Shown: piece by piece, positions 1 to 8,000 of the stretch
How the letters are laid out: the number at the start of each line of letters is the position of its first letter
How positions within the stretch are numbered: the first letter of the stretch is position 1
Translations under genes and position numbers: made by a program
The notes under the pieces: model-generated
Database searches by the model: none
Seen by the model: the letters and a program-made list of their open reading frames with translations, nothing else
What the model was told of the DNA's origin: nothing
Assembly: GCA_001579985.1 (NCBI GenBank)
Contig: LRSR01007482.1
Coordinates: 1-22,942 of the forward strand
DNA from: Hypsibius dujardini
Lineage: Eukaryota > Tardigrada > Eutardigrada > Parachela > Hypsibiidae
Reading direction: 5' to 3'
Length of the DNA: 22,942 nucleotides

Positions 1-2424
1 AGATTTGATCAGCTTCCGAAGCACGCGCATCTGCAGTTCATCACGACGGAAACGCCCGCGAACGTCCTGAGCTTCGTTGACTATCGGCGTTTCGGCAAGT
101 GGGACGTGCGGGATTACGACTTCACTCGAGTATGTTTTCGTTATTACACTCTACACCGTAATTAATACATGCACACGTGGCCACAAGATAGCGCTGACCA
201 AGTTAGAACCAACTTTTAACTTGGTGCCAGCAAATGAGGGTGGTCCAAGTTAGAACCAACTTTTTACTTGGTGCCAGCTAATGAGGGTGGTCCAAGTTAG
301 AACCATCTTTTTACTAGATGCCAGCAAATGAGGGTGGTCCAAGTTAGAACCATCTTTTTACTAGATGCCAGCAAATGAGGGTGGTCCAAGTTAGAACCAA
401 CTTTTAACTTGGTGCCAGCAAATGAGGGTGGTCCAAGTTAGAACCAACTTTTTACTAGGTGCCAGCTAATGAGGGTGGTCCAAGTTAGAACCAACTTTTA
501 ACTTTGTGCCAGCTAATGAGGGTGGTCCAAGTTAGAACCAACTTTTAACTTGGTGCCAGCAAATGAGGGTGGTCCAAGTTAGAATCAACTTTTAACTGGT
601 GCCAGCAAATTAAAGTGGTCAAAGTTTGAGCCAATTTGAGCCACAGCATGGGACTGCTTTTCTCATCGCTTAATTTCTTGATTAAATATTCAGCCAAAAA
701 CAAAAACAAAATTCAAGGGACTTTTGAAAAAAAACTGGAGTAAACAAATTTAGTTTCATCTAGAAGCGGACGACCGAAAGTTTTCAAAGATAATACACAT
801 TTTTATCGAGAAATTTTTATATTTATTTAATCAAGAAATCAAGCGATGAGAAAAGCAGTGGCTCGCTGCGGGTAAAATTGGCTCAAACTTTGACCACCCT
901 CTTTTGCTGGCGCCCAGTAAAAAGTTGGTTTTAACTTGGACCACCCTCTTTTGTTGGCACCCAGTATAAAGTTGGTTTTAACTTGGTTAGCGCTATCTTG
1001 TGACCACGCGTGTGGAGTGCCGTGATACAAATAGTCTATAGAGATCATCTGTTATGGTCTCTATTTCAACGATATCATTGTGGTATCCTTTGAAGTTTCA
1101 TTGTGTCCAGCTGGATTTCTCATTACTTTTTAATAATTTTTAAGAGCCCCGACCCTGTGAAGTCTCCAAGAGAATTCCGTCATAAGGTCTTAACCAACCT
1201 GAACAAGGCCATCTTCAACAAGGCCATCTGTGAAGCCATACTGGACCAGCAATACTTCAATGGGATTGGAAACTACTTACGGTAAGTTGTCTGCCTGCTT
1301 GCCTGTCTATTTGTTTGCCTGCCTCCATGCCTATCTGTCTGCCTGCCTCCCTGCCTGCCTCCCTGCCTCCCTGCCTATCTGTCTGGCTGGCTGTTTGTCT
1401 GTTTGTTTGTCTGTCTGGCTGTCTGTCTGTCTGTCTGTCTGTCTGTCTTTCTGCCTGCCTGTCTGGCTTTCTGTCTGTCTGTCTGTCCGTTTATCTGTCC
1501 TTTTATCTGTCTGTCTGGCTGGCTACCTGTCGCTGTCTTTGTCTGTCTATCTGTCTGTCGGTTACTTTTAGCTGAATCATTCAGTGAAAGCGGTGCGATG
1601 TCTTTTAACGCTAAATTTGTTTTAGGGCGGAGATTCTCTTCCGAGCCAAAGTTCCACCCTTCACACAAGCCCGGACCGTGTTGGAAGGCCTGCCCGTCGA
1701 CCACGAAGTTGACCAGGCCAATCCTGATTTGCTCGATCTGTGTTCCTTGGTGCCGGCAGAAGTGTTCGGTTTCACTAAACCTATCCAAGGCTACAACCCC
1801 GGGTCCTTGGCGGAGGTCTACGCGCCCTTCAAGAGTTGGCTGAGATGTTACGGGAAAGCGAATATGAAGAACCTGGTTGATAATCAGTCAAGGACGATCT
1901 GGTTCGACGGACCTGCTGGACCGATGGTGCCGAAGAATAAGGGCTCTCGACACACCAGCAAACGCAAGAGCGACGAAGAGGTCGCTGGTCCGAAGAAGCG
2001 TAAGCTCAACGCCTCCAGTGCCCAGGACGAAGCCTCGGCCGGTGGAAGTGAGATTGTGACAGCACCGCCCAAGAAGCGCCGGAATAAGAAGGCGGCTGCC
2101 GTTTCTGAAACTACCATTGAAGCTGTCGTTGAGACAGCGCAGGCCGGAAAGAAGATTAAGCGAGGTACTTACATACCACTACCGTTGTTACTTGAAGAAC
2201 TATGGTATGTGTTAGTTAGGAGGGACACCGTAATTGTGGCATCTTTTGACATAGCTCCCGCAACTGCTGCAGCATCAGTTGCCGGCGTCTCTCACAAATC
2301 CAAGAAGGAGAAATCCGCTGCTGTGGACGAAGACGGCGAACCCATTCTGCGACGGTCAACTCGTTCTACCGGTAAACCGACTCCGCGGTCAACTCGTTCT
2401 ACCGGTAAACCGACTCCGCGATAG
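1..2424 (+). CDS. NEIL1: NEIL1-like endonuclease VIII DNA glycosylase, 5'-partial
   Basis: Bifunctional DNA glycosylase/AP lyase of nuclear base excision repair that removes oxidised bases. The window opens inside the gene, so the N-terminal catalytic proline region is absent. Coding exons are 1-129, 1145-1281, 1626-2164 and 2255-2424 (donors GTATGT, GTAAGT, GTACTT). Phases close to 324 visible residues plus TAG. Seen: the end of the N-terminal domain (FVDYRRFGKWD), the helix-two-turn-helix segment ILDQQYFNGIGNYLRAEIL (visible residues 75-93), and the zincless finger RTIWFDGPAGP from residue 178, whose arginine is the family's functional finger residue. The tail after residue ~190 is Lys/Arg rich (PKKRK, PKKRRNKK), like nuclear localisation signals. 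The last exon carries a 33-bp in-frame duplication (units from 2353 and 2386) that repeats STRSTGKPTPR. The 90-nt third intron is a multiple of three and open, so its removal is inferred from its hydrophobic, tail-unlike translation. The gene converges on SNAPC4. Confidence 0.93.
166..1020. mobile_element. Non-autonomous inverted-repeat element in NEIL1 intron
   Basis: The two ends are inverted copies: CACAAGATAGCGCTGACCAA near 183 matches the reverse complement of TTGGTTAGCGCTATCTTGTG near 984-1003. Inverted matching resumes internally between 643-685 (GACTGCTTTTCTCATCGCTT) and 835-870. It holds a nine-unit 47-bp array on the left and about two inverted units on the right, with a ~140-bp AT-rich centre. 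No transposase coding is present. It sits wholly inside the intron 130-1144. The outer ends (ACGTGG / CCACGCGT) resemble the ACGTGGC ends of the 115-bp elements at 7094, 7401 and 14341, so it looks like the larger member of one family. Exact ends and a target-site duplication could not be fixed. Confidence 0.75.
200..622 (+). repeat. 47-bp tandem array, nine units
   Basis: Units start with AAGTTAGAACC at 200, 247, 294, 341, 388, 435, 482, 529 and 576, an exact 47-bp period. Each unit contains GTGCCAGCAAATGAGGGTGG or a one- or two-base variant. Two units (294 and 341) share the CATCTTTTTACTAGATG variant, which suggests recent unit duplication. The array forms the left subterminal part of the inverted-repeat element, and about two inverted units lie at 890-985. 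Confidence 0.95.
1290..1562 (+). repeat. TGTC/TGCC microsatellite in NEIL1 intron
   Basis: Imperfect CTGT/CTGC tetranucleotide run filling most of the 344-nt intron 1282-1625, starting a few bases after the donor GTAAGT. Both strands stay open over long distances because the unit has no stop, but the translated strings are only repeat products (Cys-Leu-Ser-Val and Asp-Arg-Gln-Thr). Confidence 0.95.
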
Positions 2425-2679
2425 ACTCGATAAGGATGTGTTGAGCCTGTCTCCAGTTGATCAAAGTTTATTTTTCGGGATATAAATGTTGGTGATGACT
2501 TTGTTAGACAGTTTTTCCCCCCTCCCCCCCCCCTCACCAAGAAGACAGTTCTTTACGTTGTCGCACATGGCTTCCGATTTGTCTGAATCGATTGCTTAAT
2601 GCGTGCTGGCTATCCGCTTTTGTTCCTGTTGGTTGATAGTTCTTTTCTCGGATGTGACAGAGGCAACTGCACGCATTGG

Positions 2680-2770
2680 CCAAAATGGCTCAAACTCCGA
2701 CCACCCCATTTTGCTGAGCGCCGGTAAAAATTTGGCTTTAATTCGGTCGGCTTGAGGTTTTTGCCACGTG
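2680..2770. mobile_element. Remnant of the inverted-repeat element family
   Basis: The stretch GGCTCAAACTCCGACCACCC resembles the right half of the NEIL1-intron element (GGCTCAAACTTTGACCACCC near 880-900). It ends in GGTTTTTGCCACGTG, which matches the ends of the 115-bp foldback elements. It therefore links the large and small elements. Only one end is present. It lies in the 430-bp convergent gap between NEIL1 and SNAPC4, where no other feature or clear AATAAA signal was seen. Confidence 0.6.
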
Positions 2771-2854
2771 TAGTCGGTTCCCCATGACGTCCAACTTATA
2801 TAGAGAAAGGTTTAAACTAAAGCGAATCACAGAGAAAGACAGTCCAAGAAAGCA

Positions 2855-3414
2855 TCAGTCATTCGCAACAGCTGCAGAAGCCTTCTTCCTTCTACTGCTC
2901 TGTCGCACAGGAACATCCACGGCAGCAGTTCCCTTTCGCCGTTTCCTTGATGGCTCTGCCTCATCTGTATCAACCGCCGCAGTTTTGGCCTGTCTCTTCA
3001 GAGCCCGCTCCTCCTTTTTCTTCTCCTCACTGTCTTTGAACCATTTAAACCGTTTGGCCATCTGCGTCTTTATAGATGACTTCCGGCGCACAACCGATCT
3101 CGCCTTGCCCTTTGTCTCAACCGATGGAGCTTCCGACAGCGACTCCACGCCTAATTCCGCATCTACAGCAACAGCGTCCTCTTTTTCCTCCTCAAATTTA
3201 GCTCGATTTTGATGTTGCACGAGCACTTCCGATGTCAACAGCAAGGACTGAATATGTCGATATAGCGTCTGGGCATCCGTGATATCACAATCGTCATACA
3301 ACGCATTCTGAAACGGCAAGATCGATACTTAGTATAAACTCAAGTCTGTCTGTCTGTCTGCCTGTCTGCCTATCAGCCTGCCTGCCTATCTGTCTGCCTG
3401 CCTGCCTGCCTGCC

Positions 3415-3459
<45 letters not shown>

Positions 3460-3469
3460 GCCTGTCTGC

Positions 3470-3513
<44 letters not shown>

Positions 3514-6500
3514 GTGTCTGTGTGTCTGCGTGTCTGTCTGGCCTTATAACATTCTGCGTATCACCGACATGGTTGAGACGCTAGAAATGTCTCAGCCAAC
3601 AGAGACCTCGGTCTGTCTGACCGGTCCTCTTCGAAAGCAATCCAGAAGCGGTTCGTACCGTTTCTGGAACATGCCGAACATCCCGACACAGTTCCTTCAC
3701 TTTCAACAGCGCGTCCATCGTACAGTACGACGGCGGCAGGAGCAACTGCTCTGTCAGTGCCGTCCGAATCACCGCCCGCTTCTTGTCCGGCGTCTTGGCC
3801 TGTAAATCCTCCGGAATATCACCAAACGGGTTCCGCTTTCGCGGTCGACCAGCGATAAGCGGCTTCTTAATCTGCGGGGCGCTAAACAGCTCCAACAGTT
3901 GCCGGTCCAGTGGGGAGAGCGTGTCGATGATGCCGCTAACGAAGCCACTGCGGCTGCTGTGCGGGACATCAGGTTGCACGGGGGCCTTGGCGGAATGCAG
4001 GTGCAGGTCGGCTAGGAACGCGCGAGCTGGAGACATGACTTCGTCGAGCGCAATCAACTGCTCGAGGCTCAGACCGTGGGGATCTTCGCGCAGTCGGGCG
4101 GTTACATGCTCGGCAACATGCTCGTACAACCGGTGCAGGATGACGTCGTACGGCTGGCGACGGAGTCGGCCAAAGGACACGGCTTCGCCGTCGCGGTCAA
4201 GCTCCACCCAGCGTTTCTACAAGGGGAAGCAGTGTAAACAGCAATTCCACTTCTCGATGTCTGCAATACGGAAAGTCGGTCGAAACTGCCGATTACTGCA
4301 AGGGATCATCCACCGTGCCATATTCCGATCGTAATGTGGTACTGGTAGATGATTCCTTGTCAGACGGATCGCTAATACCTTGACGAGCTTAAACATTCCC
4401 AAGAACTGGTGCTTAATCAAATTGGGAGCTCGGTTCGGAAACGCCTTGTAAAGGGGCTTTAAATCTGTGAAAGAGATCAAGTAAGGTACAAGTGACCGTC
4501 CCAGATTCAGGAGGCATCGGTGGACCAAGGATGAACGCCGGACCGGAGGATACAAAGCACAGATCAAGCATCCACCACACCTGAAACCTACTCTGAGACT
4601 TGTTCTTCCGTCCGTACTCCCGCAAAGTTCGCTTCTCCTGAGCCGTGAAACCGGTCCAGTCGGACGCCAGGTTCAAATGCGACTTCCAGAACTTGGCCGT
4701 CTGAACCAGGGTTCGGTCGGGAAGGAACGTGCACGCCACCGTGATGACGCCTCCACTGACCAGCAGACCGTGAATCAATTTGATCGTCTCTTCCGGTGTG
4801 TATTTGGAGAACTTGACCACCGGGTGGTAGGTTTTCTTTTCCGAACGCTCCAAGCTCAACTTTTCGCGGTACTGCCGGCAGCATTCCGCGGCATTACGGC
4901 CGGGCAGTTCATGCGCAACCGCCACCCAATTGTGGAGGCCGTGTTCGTCAAGGAGCTGCTTGAGGGCGTCAGTTTCCTCCGCGGACCAGGGCTTCTTGGA
5001 CAGCGCCGGGTCGAGCTTGTTAAGGAAGCGCAACTGCAGGCCGAGCGCACCGTGACGCTTCAGTTTGGGACTGCTCCTTGCAAAGTTATCCCTGCCGTGA
5101 AGAGAATCAAAATAAACTGGACAATCCAAATCTGCTCATCAAACAAAACCGTAACAGGAATTGTCGACTTGACAATCGACCAGACATCGACCATTTGCAT
5201 CAATCAATCAATTGAACCTAAAAGTAAACAACTAACAAATCAATCAATCAATCAATCAATCAAGTACACAGTAAAGGTAAAAACATAACGAGTTAATCAA
5301 TCAATCAATCGATCAAGTACGCATTAAAGGTAAAACCTAACGAATCGATCAATCAAGCAAGCCACCAATAAACACAATTTCAACACATCATATGAACAGG
5401 GAGTGAAACGTTTCATTTGAAAGGATAAAGGAAAAGGCAGAATTTTCGCTTTTTGAAACAGCACATACCAATCATACTCCGCCAGAGGAATCGCACCCAA
5501 TCCCGCGTCCTCGTACGTCATGTTTGGTAGCTCGTCCAACTCAGTCTGTAACACCGTCACCGCCTTCTCTTTCTCCGCAATCTGCCGCGCCAAATCCGAC
5601 GCGTCCACGGTTTCGCCATTCATCATTTCGGCTCGCAATTTTGTGATCTCAATCTCTAGCCGTTTCCGCTCCAACCGCAGCGTCGGCACCTTCTTCTCCT
5701 TCTTCCGCGCCGTCACCATACTCAAAAGCATCCGATCCGCTACGTCCGTCCACGTTTCATGCACCGCGTTCGGTGGATCCACATCCTGCAGCTCTGCCGA
5801 ATCGATCTCGGAAGGCGCTGGAGGAGCCGGTGTCCCGTCAGCACTCTGGAAGAACGGCGTCCTAGAGAAAGGAATCCATACATCAATCAAGCAACTATTC
5901 ACAATCATCTTATTAAAACGCATGGAATTGATCAATCAACCAACGAAACTAGAGACGAAGTCAATCAAGAAATTGCCCATTGAAACGCATGCAATTCATC
6001 AATCAACCAAAGAAACTAGAAGCCAAGTCAATCAAGAAATTGCTCATTGAAACGCATGCAATTGATCAATCAACCAACGAAACCAGAGACCAAGTCAATC
6101 AAGGAAATGCTCATTGCAACGCATGCAATTCATCAATCAACCAACGAAACAAGAGGCCAAGTCAATCAAGAAATTGCTCATTGAAACGCATGCAATTCAT
6201 CAATCAACCATTCCTTTCTTCAAATAAACGAACTGATTTGCAATTCCCAGCAGCCCAGCCAAGTTTAGTCTCATTGAACGTTTACTCATATTATTTTTTT
6301 CATTAACTACCTCATTCATGATTTCGCACCTGGTTTGGACAGGTGGTGGCGTAGAAAAGTAGATTCAAGGTTGGATATTTACCTGAAAAGTGTCGTGGAA
6401 ATAGGCATGGCCGTACGCCGCGAGAGAGCCTCACGCATCACCGCCTCCTTTCCAGCTTTCTGCCGGGAATATTGCGCGATAAGAGCCTGACATGCTTCGA

Positions 6501-6663
6501 GGGATTGAATGTAGGCTTCGTTGGCGATTAAAACGTTTCGGAGCTTGTCGGGGAAGGTTTTCGCCGGGGATTCTTCCGGCTCACCATTGTCCTCCAAATT
6601 CGCACTCATTTCCATTGAAATGTCCGCGGTCGCGGATTCTACGGCGGTGTCAGTCGGGTCCAT
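2855..6663 (-). CDS. SNAPC4: SNAPC4-like Myb subunit of snRNA-activating protein complex
   Basis: DNA-binding subunit of the nuclear complex that recognises the proximal element of snRNA promoters for RNA polymerases II and III. Exons on the minus strand: 6663-6383, 5861-5469, 5091-4592, 4464-4379, 4216-3659, 3307-2855 (2271 nt, 756 residues, TGA). The N-terminal half aligns with the known pre-Myb region: the helical LRNVLIANEAYIQSLEAC stretch, a coiled coil in residues ~130-205, then LGAIPLAEYDW, like the vertebrate LGNRLDSHDW. Myb-type repeats: half repeat ~226-255, KKPWSAEETDALKQLL to PGRNAAECCRQYREKL (~258-305), KYTPEETIKLI to FWKSHL (~316-362), and a last one split across exons 3-4 ending FPNRAPNLIKHQF. 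The tail is Lys/Arg rich with repeated AAVD. It is about half the vertebrate length, nearer the insect size. The exon 5 donor (ACG|GTACGA) is the least certain splice. The start is the first ATG with a good downstream frame. Confidence 0.88.
3344..3538 (+). repeat. TGTC/TGCC microsatellite in SNAPC4 intron
   Basis: Near-perfect TGTC run with TGCC and late TGTG variants on the + strand, so GACA-rich in the SNAPC4 transcript. It occupies most of the 351-nt intron 3658-3308. Confidence 0.95.
5197..5356 (+). repeat. ATCA repeat in SNAPC4 intron
   Basis: Several ATCAATCA runs embedded in two copies of a longer unit: AAGTACACAGTAAAGGTAAA at 5260 and AAGTACGCATTAAAGGTAAA at 5314, ~54 bp apart, each followed by AACG. 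It lies in the 377-nt intron 5468-5092. Confidence 0.85.
5886..6217 (+). repeat. 67-bp tandem array in SNAPC4 first intron
   Basis: CGCATG marks units at 5919, 5986, 6053, 6120 and 6187, an exact 67-bp period. Each unit contains ATCAATCAACCAACGAAAC and AGTCAATCAAGAAATTGC or close variants. It fills most of the 521-nt intron 6382-5862. Open frames across it are repeat artefacts. Confidence 0.95.
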
Positions 6664-6730
6664 AATTCCAGAAGAAGAAGACGAGAATTGAAACGAATGA
6701 CCGAAAACGTACGAAATACGAAGAGCGAAA

Positions 6731-6944
6731 TGCTTTAAAATGGGCACTTCTAACCTGCGCATTGTGCAGTGCACACAGAGTATCGTATGCATTGGGTGCA
6801 AGCGCACCAAATCGTGCACTGCACCACGCGATCCATTTGCTTTGAAATGCACTTCTAACCTGCGCATTATGCAATGCACACGGCGTATCGTATGCATTGC
6901 GTGCAAGCGCACCAAATCGCGCACTGCACCACGCCAGCCATTCT
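6731..6944. repeat. Tandem 107-bp duplication upstream of SNAPC4
   Basis: Two adjacent near-identical blocks, 6731-6837 and 6838-6944, each starting TGCTTT(A/G)AAATG. Both contain CACTTCTAACCTGCGCATT, a GTATCGTATGCATTG segment and GTGCAAGCGCACCAAATCG. The first copy includes the palindrome TGTGCAGTGCACACA. The duplication begins 68 bp upstream of the SNAPC4 ATG, in its presumed promoter or 5' UTR, so it may double a regulatory site. That role is inferred. Confidence 0.85.
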
Positions 6945-7093
6945 CTCATCCCCCTTCTTCCTTCCTAGTTTCTTCCATTTTTTTCTTTCACTTCCTCCAT
7001 ATCAACCAGACCTCAACGCTGACCGACTTGTGCCTCAATTCAATGAAGAATCCGCGGATAATTATCGCACAATGGATTCGGTCGTTTGTTCAC

Positions 7094-7208
7094 ACATGGC
7101 AAAAACCCTGCGCTAACCGAGTCAAGCCATTACACTCGTTGCACGGCTGTTGTACACAGCCGTCGAGTTAAAGTGCTTAACTCGGTTAGCGCAAGATTTG
7201 TGCCACGT
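7094..7208. mobile_element. 115-bp foldback (MITE-like) element, copy 1
   Basis: Ends are inverted: TGGCAAAAACCCTGCGCTAA on the left pairs with TTAGCGCAAGATTTGTGCCA on the right over about 30 bp. The interior contains TACACTCGTTGCACGGCTGT and its own short hairpin GGCTGTTGTACACAGCC. It is non-coding and lies between PIAS and SNAPC4. Confidence 0.8.
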
Positions 7209-7400
7209 ACGGAATATGCCAAATCGCACAAATAATAAATTAAAGATATTTTTTTTCGTCCAACATAAGACTGACCAAGTCAAGGCGGAGACCGTGCGAC
7301 CGTTGTCGCACTGCACCAGCGAAAATAAAAAAACAAGACATCCTTCCCAGATCTGACAGTTCTGCTCCATGCACACTAGAAGCATCTACAGTCTACACAC

Positions 7401-7515
7401 ACGTGGCAAAAACCTTGCGCTGACCGAATTAAGCACATCAACTCGACGGCTGTGTACAACAATCACGTAACGAGTGTAAAGGCTTAACTCGGTTAGCGCA
7501 AGATTTTTGCCACGT
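7401..7515. mobile_element. 115-bp foldback (MITE-like) element, copy 2, interior inverted
   Basis: The ends ACGTGGCAAAAACCTTGCGC and GCGCAAGATTTTTGCCACGT are near-perfect inverted repeats. The interior (CTCGACGGCTGTGTACAAC to ACGAGTGTAA) is the reverse complement of the interior of the copy at 7094, so the two copies are either in opposite orientation or have flipped loops. It starts ~190 bp after copy 1. The region between them (7209-7400) shows nothing recognisable. Confidence 0.8.
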
Positions 7516-7517
7516 CT

Positions 7518-7564
7518 GTATATTTAAATATATAAATAAATATATAGAAAACAAATAATATAAC
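7518..7564 (-). promoter_or_regulatory. AU-rich segment just after the PIAS stop
   Basis: Immediately downstream of the PIAS TAG, the minus strand reads TATATATTTATTTATATATT with overlapping ATTTA pentamers. Such a 3' UTR segment could act as an AU-rich stability element or sit near a cleavage site. There is no AATAAA hexamer. The role is inferred from composition only. Confidence 0.3.
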
Positions 7565-7827
7565 CTAGTCCAGAGTAATCACTTCAGGAGGCGGCTTATT
7601 TGACGGAGCCGCGGGTTTGGGGAAAGAAGAAGAAGTGGACGCTTGGCCAGGACCGGTGGATGTCGAGGGTGAGCTTTCTGTAAAGCAGCGCAGGGTTAAA
7701 AGAGAAAATATTTTATGATGATAAACTTGCTACGGTTCGTTAGACGTTGATTGATTTGGTGTAGTATGTGCAAAATGGAAAAGCGTTGATTGATACTTTG
7801 GCCAGTCAAGTGCAATGCTTCAGTTCG

Positions 7828-7870
<43 letters not shown>

Positions 7871-7959
7871 CATCAATTAATCAATCCATCAATCAATCGA
7901 TCAATCAATTGATCAATCAATCAATCAACCTCTCGCTTATCAGTTTTTCAGTTCGTTCG

Positions 7960-8000
<41 letters not shown>

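Noticed and set aside
200-622. CRISPR-like array
   Set aside because: The 47-bp units abut with no variable spacers, and the host DNA is eukaryotic. The same applies to the 42/49-bp array at 9008-9393.
839-1048. Minus-strand 69-codon frame
   Set aside because: It lies across the inverted-repeat arm of the NEIL1-intron element, with no family resemblance and the same sequence recurring as non-coding repeat.
1230-1575. Long open frames of Cys-Leu-Ser-Val type over the TGTC run (also 3494-3600, 16394-16693)
   Set aside because: A stop-free tetranucleotide repeat is open in several frames on both strands. The translation is pure repeat and lies in introns or intergenic DNA.
2260-3200. Shared AAVD words in the NEIL1 and SNAPC4 tails as a sign of gene conversion
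   Set aside because: The underlying codons differ, so the DNA is not alike. Both tails are simply Ala/Lys rich.
4217-4567. 116-codon minus frame as one continuous SNAPC4 exon
   Set aside because: Only the part 4464-4379 is bounded by good splice sites and matches a Myb repeat. The frame ends in the TAG of the next acceptor.
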